From: an uncultured Oscillospiraceae bacterium
Lineage (GTDB): Bacteria > Bacillota > Clostridia > Oscillospirales > Oscillospiraceae
Direction of reading: 5' to 3'
Assembly: GCA_910585265.1 (NCBI GenBank)
Contig: CAJUCA010000048.1
Location: 1 to 22,911 of the forward strand
Length of the DNA: 22,911 nt
Shown here: positions 15,656 to 21,689 of the stretch, piece by piece
Position numbering within the stretch: the first letter of the stretch is position 1
Layout: every line of letters begins with the position of its first letter
The notes under the pieces: model-generated
The model's input: the letters and a program-made list of their open reading frames with translations, nothing else
What the model was told of the DNA's origin: nothing
Database searches by the model: none
Position numbers and translations under genes: made by a program

Positions 15656-16588
15656 ATGTCCAATATCTACACATCTTCCGACCAGCTGATCGGCAAAACG
15701 CCCTTGCTGGAGCTGACCCATATTGAGAGGGAAGCGGGGCTGCCGGCCCGCCTCCTGGCAAAGCTGGAGTATTTCAATCCCGCCGGGTCGGTGAAGGACC
15801 GCATCGCCAAGGCCATGATCGACCGGGCGGAGGCCGGCGGAAAATTGAAGCCCGGCTCCACCATCATCGAGCCCACCTCCGGCAACACGGGGATCGGGCT
15901 GGCCTCCGTGGCGGCGGCCCGGGGCTACCGCATCATCCTCACCATGCCGGAGACCATGAGCGTGGAGTGCCGGCAGCTGATGAAGGCCTACGGCGCGGAG
16001 CTGGTTCTTACCGAAGGGGCTAAGGGGATGAAAGGGGCCATCGCCAAGGCAGAGGAGCTGGCACAGGAGATTCCCAACAGCTTCATCCCCGGCCAGTTTG
16101 TCAACCCGGCCAATCCCGCCGCCCACCGCTCCACTACCGGCCCGGAAATCTGGGCAGATACCGACGGGCAGGTGGACATCTTTGTGGCGGGCGTGGGCAC
16201 CGGCGGCACCGTCACCGGCGTGGGGCAGTACTTGAAAGAGCAAAACCCGGCGGTGAAAGTGGTGGCGGTGGAGCCCGAGGACTCCCCTGTCCTCAGCGGG
16301 GGACGCTCCGGAGCCCACAAAATACAGGGCATCGGCGCGGGCTTTGTGCCGGAGGTTCTGGACACCGCCGTTTACGACGAGATCATCCCCGTGTCCAACG
16401 AGGACGCCTTTGCCGCCGGGCGGCTGGTGGGGCGCAGGGAGGGCATCCTGGTGGGCATCTCCTCCGGTGCCGCGCTCCATGCTGCGGTCCGTCTGGCCAA
16501 GCGGCCTGAAAACAGCGGAAAGACCATCGTGGTCCTTTTTCCGGACGCCGGCGGCCGCTACCTGTCCACACCGATGTTTGCGGATTGA
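15656..16588 (+). CDS. cysK: cysteine synthase (O-acetylserine sulfhydrylase)
   Basis: This PLP enzyme makes cysteine from O-acetylserine and sulphide. The 310-residue protein has the PLP Lys47 in NPAGSVKDR, the substrate loop TSGNTG (74-79), the PLP phosphate loop GTGGTVTG and a C-terminal GISSGAAL segment. The last conserved block reads FPDAGGRYLST where the family usually has PD(S/T)GERYLST, a small oddity. An AGAGGAG ribosome site lies 9-10 bases before the ATG and 15 bp after the metY remnant. It is likely transcribed from the glmS promoter and ended by the hairpin at 16596-16629. CysK rather than CysM is preferred from the overall motif set, without proof of substrate. Confidence 0.93.
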   Translation: MSNIYTSSDQLIGKTPLLELTHIEREAGLPARLLAKLEYFNPAGSVKDRIAKAMIDRAEAGGKLKPGSTIIEPTSGNTGIGLASVAAARGYRIILTMPETMSVECRQLMKAYGAELVLTEGAKGMKGAIAKAEELAQEIPNSFIPGQFVNPANPAAHRSTTGPEIWADTDGQVDIFVAGVGTGGTVTGVGQYLKEQNPAVKVVAVEPEDSPVLSGGRSGAHKIQGIGAGFVPEVLDTAVYDEIIPVSNEDAFAAGRLVGRREGILVGISSGAALHAAVRLAKRPENSGKTIVVLFPDAGGRYLSTPMFAD

Positions 16589-16595
16589 GCACAGA

Positions 16596-16629
16596 GGGAG
16601 CGCGCCGGTGAAAGCGTCGGCGCGCTCCC
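16596..16629 (+). terminator. hairpin terminator candidate after cysK
   Basis: GGGAGCGCGCCG and its perfect 12-bp complement enclose a 10-base loop, 7 bp after the cysK stop. There is no T-tract, so termination may need help, or the hairpin may only protect the mRNA 3' end. Confidence 0.55.
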
Positions 16630-16640
16630 CTCGGCGGGCA

Positions 16641-16661
16641 GCCCTAGGGCGTGTTGAACAC
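16641..16661. other. two abutting perfect palindromes
   Basis: GCCCTAGGGC (16641-16650) is followed directly by GTGTTGAACAC (16651-16661), upstream of the flavodoxin promoter. They could be an upstream regulator site or an old mobile-element end. No partner copy is visible in the window. Confidence 0.3.
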
Positions 16662-16701
16662 AAAGGAACGAAAGAAAATCATTCGCGCCGGCGGACTTCT
16701 C

Positions 16702-16730
16702 TTGACAAAGCCGCCCCGCTGTGGTATTGT
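16702..16730 (+). promoter_or_regulatory. promoter of the flavodoxin-DUF3793 operon
   Basis: TTGACA (16702-16707) and TATTGT (16725-16730) are 17 bases apart. The predicted start near 16737 lies next to the palindrome at 16739-16756, an arrangement typical of repression. Confidence 0.75.
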
Positions 16731-16738
16731 ATGCCCGT

Positions 16739-16756
16739 GGTTAGCATAAACTAACC
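16739..16756. promoter_or_regulatory. candidate iron-box operator 1
   Basis: GGTTAGCATAAACTAACC is palindromic apart from its centre and sits at the predicted transcription start. With the second copy it gives the pattern GTTAGC-N4-RCTAAC, which resembles the TTAGG-N4-CCTAA half-site pattern of DtxR/IdeR-family metal repressors. A regulator of iron or manganese is therefore plausible. Confidence 0.6.
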
Positions 16757-16781
16757 GCAGGCATAGCGACCGCTTTTCCTC

Positions 16782-16803
16782 CCCCAGGGCTCCGTCCCTG
16801 GGG
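16782..16803 (+). promoter_or_regulatory. hairpin in the flavodoxin leader
   Basis: CCCCAGGG and its perfect 8-bp complement enclose a 6-base loop, between the two operator palindromes. No T-tract follows. The function is unknown. Confidence 0.4.
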
Positions 16804-16820
16804 CCTCTCTGGGCACAGGA

Positions 16821-16836
16821 GTTAGCGTTTGCTAAC
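16821..16836. promoter_or_regulatory. candidate iron-box operator 2
   Basis: GTTAGCGTTTGCTAAC has perfect 6-bp arms and shares the arm sequence with operator 1. It lies 14 bp before the AAGGAG ribosome site of the flavodoxin gene, so a bound repressor could also block elongation. Confidence 0.55.
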
Positions 16837-16864
16837 GAACATATTTTGCAAAGGAGCGTTCAGC

Positions 16865-17299
16865 ATGAACAAGATCGCGATCGTATTTTGGAGCGGGACT
16901 GGAAACACGAAGGCTATGGCGGATCATATCGCCCAAGGCGTCCGGGCCGCCGGCGGCGAGGCGGAGCTGCTGGGGCCCGGGGAGTTTTCCGCCGACCGGC
17001 TCACCGCCTACAGCGCCGTGTCCTTCGGCTGTCCCGCCATGGGCTGCGAGGTGCTGGAGGAAATGGAATTCGAGCCGATGTTCGCCGCCTTGGAGGGTTC
17101 GCTCAGCGGCAGGCGGATCGCCCTGTTCGGCTCCTACGGCTGGGGGGACGGCCAGTGGATGCGGGACTGGTGCCACCGCTGCCGCGACGCCGGGGCCTGC
17201 CTTCTGGAGGAAAATGGTCTGGCGGTCAACGAGGCACCGGACGTAAGCGGCGAGGAGGCCTGCAAAGAACTGGGCAGGAAGCTGGCGGTATGGCAGTGA
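16865..17299 (+). CDS. flavodoxin
   Basis: A 144-residue short-chain flavodoxin that would carry single electrons with FMN in place of ferredoxin. The FMN phosphate loop is SGTGNT (10-15) after the first strand IAIVFW. The GSYGWGDGQWM segment supplies the second flavin-side loop, with aromatic side chains near the isoalloxazine. The frame is open 12 codons further upstream, but the AAGGAG site 9 bases before 16865 and the family start MNKIAIVFW fix this ATG. It overlaps the next gene by 10 bp, so the two are translationally linked. Two palindromes that resemble iron boxes in front of it fit the known use of flavodoxin when iron is short. The electron partner is not visible. Confidence 0.9.
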   Translation: MNKIAIVFWSGTGNTKAMADHIAQGVRAAGGEAELLGPGEFSADRLTAYSAVSFGCPAMGCEVLEEMEFEPMFAALEGSLSGRRIALFGSYGWGDGQWMRDWCHRCRDAGACLLEENGLAVNEAPDVSGEEACKELGRKLAVWQ

Positions 17300-17883
17300 T
17301 TGGTCGATCCACCAGCCGCTCCCAGACGTTCGAGTCCGTGCTGGTCCGGCAATGCGCCCCGACGCTGGCCGGGATAAAGCCGGGAAGCATTTTCAGCTTC
17401 AACCGTTCCCCGTTGGAGATCTCCCGCCAGAAGGTCCGGCAGTGGGATGAGCGGCTGGCTCCCCTGGGCCTCGCCGTCCAAATCCTTTTGGAGCGACCCT
17501 GCTCCAGTTGGGCGATCGTCTATGTATACCGGCGAACGCATTTGGAGCGGCTGCTGTCCGGCAACGCCTGCCAAAGGTTTTTAGCCAAAGCCGGATACGC
17601 CGGCACTGACCTGGACGGCCTGCTGGACCAGCTTGCCCGCCGTCTGCAAACCCAGCCGGAATTCCCGCATGAGATCGGTGTATTCCTGGGATACCCGCTC
17701 CGGGATGTCATCGGCTTTATCGAGAACCGGGGACGGAATTTCACCTGCTGCGGATTCTGGAAATCATACAGCGATCCGGCGGAAGTGGAGGCGTGCTTCG
17801 CCTGTTACCGCAGATGTATCCATACCTACGTGAACCTGTACGAGCAGGGAACGCCCATCGAAAAACTGGCCGTATCAGCATAA
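17290..17883 (+). CDS. DUF3793 family protein
   Basis: A 197-residue protein of unknown function. It shows the family hallmarks: CAPTLAGIKPGSIFSF (22-37) near the N-terminus, then FPHEIGVFLGYPLRDVIGFI (125-144) and CCGFWKSYSD (153-162). The Cys-containing stretch CFACYRRC lies near the C-terminus. The conserved Cys and His residues could bind metal or a cofactor, but no catalytic role is established. It starts inside the flavodoxin gene (10-bp overlap). From general knowledge, DUF3793 genes of Clostridia often accompany flavodoxins or ferrous-iron transport genes, and the GTTAG-type operators upstream suggest iron-linked expression. No signal peptide or membrane helix is apparent, so it is probably cytosolic. 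Confidence 0.85.
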   Translation: MAVIGRSTSRSQTFESVLVRQCAPTLAGIKPGSIFSFNRSPLEISRQKVRQWDERLAPLGLAVQILLERPCSSWAIVYVYRRTHLERLLSGNACQRFLAKAGYAGTDLDGLLDQLARRLQTQPEFPHEIGVFLGYPLRDVIGFIENRGRNFTCCGFWKSYSDPAEVEACFACYRRCIHTYVNLYEQGTPIEKLAVSA

Positions 17884-17962
17884 CGTGGGACCGCCCCTTC
17901 GCCGCCGGTCCGTTTAGATTTGCTCCCGGCGGATTTGTGGAGCTTTACAAAAAGCCCCCCCT

Positions 17963-17995
17963 GCGGGGAGAACTCCGTAAAGAAGTCCTCCCCGC
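17963..17995. repeat. inverted repeat at the core/accessory boundary
   Basis: GCGGGGAG and CTCCCCGC (8 bp, perfect) enclose a 17-base loop that itself has an ACT/AGT pair. It lies in the 160-bp gap between the DUF3793 gene and the recombinase, where the edge of the mobile element should be. The gap holds no gene. It may be part of the attachment region or the operon's 3' hairpin. Confidence 0.4.
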
Positions 17996-18029
17996 AAGGC
18001 GAGTCCGCAAGTAAAAACTATTTGATTGA

Positions 18030-18060
18030 GATGGCGTAGTTACGGCTACGCCATCTTTTT
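18030..18060 (+). terminator. intrinsic terminator, plus strand
   Basis: GATGGCGTAG and its perfect 10-bp complement enclose a 6-base loop and are followed by TTTTT on the plus strand. It would stop plus-strand transcripts coming from the flavodoxin operon. The recombinase stop codon (18046-18048) lies inside its loop/stem boundary on the other strand. Confidence 0.8.
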
Positions 18061-19731
18061 CTTGCGCTTCAACATGGCTTTGTAGTAGTCCAGGTACTCC
18101 TGCTCCAGTTCCTCCGGCTCCGGCGCTACCCACAGGCCAATGGTGTTGTAGTAGATGTCCACCCTCTGGTGCCGCTTGCCGTCTACCTTGTCTGGCTTGG
18201 ATACCACAATTTTGTCAATGAACTCGTGAACGATTTCAGGCGTCAATTCTGTCAGCCGAGTCACCTGTCTGGCCCGTTCAATAAATCGCTGCAAATCAGC
18301 CGCTTTATCTGTGGTGGCATCCAAACTGGTTTCCATTTCCGGGATCGCCGCTTTCAACTGCCGCTGTTCGTTTTCCAAAGATACCGTCAGCGTGGCAAAG
18401 CGTTCCTCGGACAGCAGGCCCTTGCTCATGTCCTCGTAACTTTTCTGAATAAGCTGGTCGATCTCCACCACTCGCTGTTTGGCTTTGTCCAACTCCCGGC
18501 GCTTGGCGGTCAGCGCCTTTTTCGCTTGCAGACCAAACCGCTCCACCTGCTCTTGTGCAAACTTCTGCTCAAAGGCTTGGACGTACCACAAAAGACGCTG
18601 TAATCCCTCCAGTACCAACTGCTCCACGGTGTGTTCCCGGATATAGTGAGCGGAACATACGCTGGAATTTTTGCGATAGCTGGAACAGAAAAAATAGGCT
18701 TGCTCCCGCTTGTAGCTGTTGGTGCTGCTGTAATACAATTTTTCGCCGCAGTCGGCGCAGTACAAAAGCCCAGAGAACATACTCACGATACCGGTGCGGT
18801 CTGGCCTGCGGCGGTGCTGTCGGAGATTTTGAACGAGGGTAAAGGTCTCCCGGTCAATGATAGCAGGGTGGGTATCGGGAAATACCTTCCATTCCTCCTG
18901 GGGCCTGTCCAGACGCTTCTTCTGTTTGAAAGACTGACTGAAAGAACGGAAGTTCACTGTGTCCCCGGTGTACTCCTGTCGATCCAGAATATCCGCTACG
19001 GTAGCAGAACACCAGTTGTGCGGATATGCCGGGGGCTTTGTGGGGCAGCTCACTCCAATGCTGTGCAGATACTCGCTGGGGGTCATCACGCCGTCAGAAC
19101 GCAGTTTCTTGGCGATTTGAGTGGGCCCCAGGCCACTAATGGACAACTGAAATATCTGATGTACTACTCCCGCCGCAAACTCATCTATCAGCCACTTGTT
19201 CTTGTCCTCTGGGTCTTTCCTGTACCCAAAGGGCGGATTGGTGGTTAACGGTATTCCAGCATTGCCACGGCTCTGCATGACACGGCGCACCTTGTCGCTC
19301 GTATTTTTTGCGTGCCACTCATTAAAGAGGTCTTGCATTGGCACGATGTCACTCACGCCGTTGGCGGTGTCAATGTTGTCCATGATGGCGATGTACCGCA
19401 CGTTCAGCCGGACAAAATCTTCCTCCAGAAGCTGGCCCACCACAAGGTGATTCCGGCCCAGCCGGGAATGGTCTTTGACCACCAAATTTGCCACAAGCCC
19501 CTGTTCAGCCAGTTCCATGATTTCCATGAAAGCTGGACGGGTGAACGTAACTCCCGAGTATCCGTCGTCAAACATGAACCGGGGATTTGGCAGATGATTG
19601 TCTGCGGCGAATTTCTCCAAAATAGCCCTTTGATTTTGGATGCTGCCTGAGATGCCGTCTTTCTCGTCATCACGGGACAATCTGGCGTATAATGCTGTGA
19701 TTCGCTGTTCATTTGGCTGCTTTTTCTTCAA
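18046..19731 (-). CDS. large serine recombinase (TnpX/clostridial type)
   Basis: A 561-residue site-specific recombinase that would integrate and excise a mobile element through a phosphoserine intermediate. The resolvase domain has catalytic Ser19 in YARLSRDD and the KDHSRLGRN segment with Arg90 and Arg93. The recombinase domain follows (about 160-290, with FGYRKDPEDKNKW). The zinc ribbon uses Cys325, Cys328, Cys349 and Cys359. A long coiled coil lies around 395-475, and the C-terminal DUF4368-like part has EFIDKIVVSKPDK and the basic tail KRKKKM. It starts at TTG, supported by AAAGGAG 8 bases upstream. Promoter boxes overlap a long inverted repeat (19750-19798). It looks intact. It most resembles recombinases of Tn4451-like clostridial elements. 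Confidence 0.92.
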   Translation of the reverse strand: MKKKQPNEQRITALYARLSRDDEKDGISGSIQNQRAILEKFAADNHLPNPRFMFDDGYSGVTFTRPAFMEIMELAEQGLVANLVVKDHSRLGRNHLVVGQLLEEDFVRLNVRYIAIMDNIDTANGVSDIVPMQDLFNEWHAKNTSDKVRRVMQSRGNAGIPLTTNPPFGYRKDPEDKNKWLIDEFAAGVVHQIFQLSISGLGPTQIAKKLRSDGVMTPSEYLHSIGVSCPTKPPAYPHNWCSATVADILDRQEYTGDTVNFRSFSQSFKQKKRLDRPQEEWKVFPDTHPAIIDRETFTLVQNLRQHRRRPDRTGIVSMFSGLLYCADCGEKLYYSSTNSYKREQAYFFCSSYRKNSSVCSAHYIREHTVEQLVLEGLQRLLWYVQAFEQKFAQEQVERFGLQAKKALTAKRRELDKAKQRVVEIDQLIQKSYEDMSKGLLSEERFATLTVSLENEQRQLKAAIPEMETSLDATTDKAADLQRFIERARQVTRLTELTPEIVHEFIDKIVVSKPDKVDGKRHQRVDIYYNTIGLWVAPEPEELEQEYLDYYKAMLKRKKKMA

Positions 19732-19749
19732 AATGTACTCCTTTCCGCA

Positions 19750-19798
19750 GCCGGATGTGATATGAATTGCAAGGTAGCATTATCATACCACATCCGGC
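19750..19798. promoter_or_regulatory. 16-bp inverted repeat over the recombinase promoter
   Basis: GCCGGATGTGATATGA (19750-19765) and TCATACCACATCCGGC (19783-19798) are reverse complements with one mismatch, 17 bases apart. The right arm covers the -10 box. The predicted start (about 19775) lies in the spacer, so the repeat acts as DNA rather than as an RNA hairpin. An operator for autoregulation or a recombinase-binding site is plausible. Confidence 0.6.
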
Positions 19799-19810
19799 GC
19801 AAAACTTCAA
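19782..19810 (-). promoter_or_regulatory. promoter of the serine recombinase
   Basis: TTGAAG (19805-19810) and TATGAT (19782-19787) are 17 bases apart, with a TG just upstream in the spacer. The promoter begins directly after the stop of the TnpW-like gene. Confidence 0.7.
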
Positions 19811-19814
19811 CACT

Positions 19815-20084
19815 TTAACGTGTGATATTTCGGGCGAGAATGCGATTAACTTTTTCCTCGGCGGTTTCAGCCGTGTCCCCGCTAAAATGGGCATTGACAG
19901 TGTGGACCGTCCCGCCAATCTCCCGCTCAAAACTTATGGGGCGGCTGTACTGATGCTCTTTCAGCCAGTCCAAGCGTTCCTCGTGGGACAGGCTGACAAG
20001 GTAGACCGCTGTTTCATCTATCCGCTCCATCACTTCCTCAAAAATCTCAGCCTGCCGTCCTGTCAGTTCAATCGTGCATAGCAT
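19815..20084 (-). CDS. small TnpW-like mobile-element protein
   Basis: An 89-residue protein of unknown biochemical role. The N-terminal half (TGRQAEIFEEVMERIDETAV) is helical. The C-terminal half, IGGTVHTVNAHFSGDTAET followed by AEEKVNRIL, resembles the short strand-helix pattern of transposon-encoded TnpW-family proteins, recognised by eye only. The second ATG of the MLML pair (20084) is preferred because GAGGAGGGG lies 8 bases upstream. The first ATG would be too close. It overlaps mobC by 17 bp and ends 5 bp before the recombinase promoter, which places it as a companion gene of the mobile element. Confidence 0.6.
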   Translation of the reverse strand: MLCTIELTGRQAEIFEEVMERIDETAVYLVSLSHEERLDWLKEHQYSRPISFEREIGGTVHTVNAHFSGDTAETAEEKVNRILARNITR

Positions 20085-20403
20085 CAGCATTCCCCTCCTC
20101 AAAGGCCCTGCGGACAGTCTGTGTAGCTCCCTCAACCTCCGCTAATGCCCTGCGGAGGGCGGGAACATCCAGCATACCGCTGTTGGCTCTGACAAGCACG
20201 TCTGCTACTCTCAGCCCAGCCTGGTGTGTCACAGCGATCAGGGCCGGGACATCTACCTGGGGGCCAGGTTTGACCTCCGCTGCCAGAACTACCTTACGTA
20301 CATACTTGGAGCGGTCAAGTCCGGCCGCTGCCGCCTTGCGGTCTAAATCCCGCAGTTCTTCTTCCGTAAAATGGATTCGGGCTTTTTGATCCCTTGTTCT
20401 CAT
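20068..20403 (-). CDS. mobC: MobC-like relaxosome accessory protein
   Basis: A 111-residue protein that would help a relaxase open the transfer origin of a mobilizable element. The N-terminal part ARIHFTEEELRDLDRKAAAAG and SKYVRKVVL (about 8-42) has the ribbon-helix-helix pattern of MobC. VTHQAGLRVADVLVRAN, followed by a helical C-terminus, matches the family's second half. A GAAAGGAT ribosome site precedes the ATG. The hairpin-rich, oriT-like DNA starts 30 bp upstream, as expected. What is odd is that no relaxase gene follows. The next genes are the TnpW-like protein and the recombinase, so the element either lost its relaxase or borrows one. Confidence 0.8.
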   Translation of the reverse strand: MRTRDQKARIHFTEEELRDLDRKAAAAGLDRSKYVRKVVLAAEVKPGPQVDVPALIAVTHQAGLRVADVLVRANSGMLDVPALRRALAEVEGATQTVRRAFEEGNADAMHD

Positions 20404-20433
20404 AGGTCGCTCATCCTTTCTGATTTTGGGGTT

Positions 20434-20491
20434 TCAGGGAACTCCCTGACAAGCGGTATTGGGGGATTTGTGCCCCCCAATACGTTGCTTG
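20434..20491. other. candidate origin of transfer (oriT)
   Basis: Two inverted repeats lie side by side just upstream of mobC: TCAGGGA-AC-TCCCTGA (20434-20449) and GTATTGGGGG/CCCCCAATAC (20456-20483). The second is flanked by a further matching pair CAAGC (20450-20454) and GCTTG (20487-20491). A G/C-run hairpin next to a MobC gene is the usual layout of MobC-dependent transfer origins. The nick site cannot be assigned. Confidence 0.6.
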
Positions 20492-20519
20492 TTAAGACAA
20501 TACCACTCTCCCTTCGGCG

Positions 20520-20551
20520 CATTTGAACGGCTCCGCCGTTCTTCCCAAATG
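20520..20551. repeat. hairpin in the oriT-proximal region
   Basis: GAACGGC-TCC-GCCGTTC is an almost loop-less 7-bp hairpin. It is enclosed by CATTTG (20520-20525) and CAAATG (20546-20551). Together with its neighbours it forms a run of stem-loops typical of single-strand transfer or priming regions. The surrounding 20404-20610 has no convincing gene. Confidence 0.5.
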
Positions 20552-20610
20552 ACAGCCCTGTTTCTTCTTTCAGCAGGTTTTCTCATCAGCAGTCATTCAG
20601 TTGTCAGGGC

Positions 20611-20739
20611 AAAAAAGGAGCCGGTACATCAAAACCAGCCTCAGCGGAAATTTTGCGTTCCGCTGAAGCGAGTTTGATGTACCGGCCTTGTATTTTACAA
20701 GCGCCAAAAGGGATGTGCTTAATATGTGTTATTCACTTG
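20611..20739 (-). ncRNA. candidate small RNA or attenuator leader ending in a long hairpin
   Basis: A transcript from the promoter at 20746-20775 would run about 50 bases and then form a two-tier hairpin. Its outer arms (20620-20633 and 20673-20686) are 14 bp and perfect. Its inner arms TCAGCGGAA (20641-20649) and TTCCGCTGA (20658-20666) are 9 bp and perfect, with an internal loop between the tiers. On the minus strand CTCC and then TTTTTT follow, an intrinsic terminator. The product would be a stable RNA of roughly 120-130 bases, or an attenuated leader for mobC. I do not recognise a named RNA family. Confidence 0.5.
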
Positions 20740-20745
20740 GTGTAA

Positions 20746-20775
20746 AGTTTAGCATATAGAACTGATGTTTGTCAA
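20746..20775 (-). promoter_or_regulatory. promoter upstream of the hairpin RNA and mobC
   Basis: TTGACA (20770-20775) and TAAACT (20746-20751) are 18 bases apart, with TATATGC just upstream of the -10. The predicted start is near 20739. It is the only good promoter in this non-coding stretch that points toward mobC. Confidence 0.6.
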
Positions 20776-20816
20776 TAGCTGTTCACTGCTTTCAAAAATC
20801 CTTATGATTCCCAAAT

Positions 20817-21644
20817 TCATTTCAGGCCATTGGGGTCTGCGTTACATATAATTTGGACGACATCTAACCTTGATCTGTCAACGGTGCAAAAGTTGCTCCA
20901 CTGTTCTTCTGTTCCGCCATAATATATCTTTTCAACATTGTGGAAGTAAGACCATCCTTTGAATTCCTCCAACGAAGCAGGTAGATACACATATTCAATC
21001 CCGCAGCTATTAAAAATGTTGTTGGACATATACCGGGTTCCATTCGGAATAATTACACTTGTTACACTGTCAAGAGCAAAGGTTCCATCAAAAGAAACGA
21101 CATTCATGATTGTTCCATCTACGTTGTATGATGAATTGATGCGAACTTTCTTACGGTTTCCCCTATAATCCTTAATGTATATCTCGTTTCCGTCAATGTA
21201 ATATTCAAAATCATTCAATTCGGCATACGATGATGCCCAAATAGAGCTTGATTCTGTGCCAACCATTTTACTTTCACTGATTAGCACACCAGAAATAAGG
21301 ATAAGCCATGCTATAGTCAGTATAACTGCTCGCCACTTTTTATCAAGTTGAAATGCGTTGGTTTTCCAAAACCACACAGAAAGCGCGATAGGCCAAATAA
21401 GAAGGAGAAACAGATACTACCAGCCTGAGTGCTGAACATCACTTTCAATTCCCCAGGTATGTCCACAATCACTGCAAAGGCCAACTGTTCTATAAGCAAT
21501 TTTTCGGTGTCCATTTCTTATGCCAGCAGGGAAAATCCAGCTGCTTTTAACTCCTGTTCGCCTATAATAGCTGTTATAGGATGTTCCTACTGGCTCTCTA
21601 TGAAATTTTATATTGGCTCCCCCGCATTTAGGACAAACCGCCAT
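20817..21644 (-). pseudogene. zinc-ribbon, membrane-anchored leucine-rich-repeat protein, interrupted by an in-frame TAG
   Basis: From the ATG at 21644 (GGGGGGAT site upstream) the frame encodes an N-terminal zinc ribbon, MAVCPKCGG, with Cys4, Cys7, Cys57 and Cys60. Codon 76 is TAG (21417-21419), just before the hydrophobic run YLFLLLIWPIALSVWF. The same frame then continues without shift: a second membrane helix (WRAVILTIAWLILISG), a linker, and BspA-like leucine-rich repeats (LDSVTSVIIPNGT, IEYVYLPASLEEF, KIYYGGTEEQW) to the TGA at 20817. The downstream part has only a GTG with no ribosome site, so it is not an independent gene. Either the gene is broken or the stop is suppressed. The intact protein would be about 275 residues, anchored by two helices, with unknown function. 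Confidence 0.75.
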
Positions 21645-21689
21645 TAGAAATCCCCCCCGCTCAAATATTGTCACGTTGAAATACGGAAC

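Noticed and set aside
16739..16836. Riboswitch or attenuator reading of the GTTAGC palindromes
   Set aside because: Copy 1 lies at or just past the start site and both share arm sequences with different loops, which fits protein operators better than RNA structure.
16846..17289. Upstream extension of the DUF3793 frame across the flavodoxin gene
   Set aside because: That part is the flavodoxin gene read in another frame and is Arg/Gly-rich. DUF3793 similarity begins only after the ATG at 17290.
19709..19930. Minus-strand frame of 73 codons overlapping the recombinase start
   Set aside because: It spans the recombinase promoter and inverted repeat in another frame and has no family features.
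20817..21377. Leucine-rich-repeat protein as an independent gene starting at 21377
   Set aside because: The codon is GTG without a ribosome site and falls inside the hydrophobic segment that continues the zinc-ribbon frame, so a stop-interrupted single gene is more likely.
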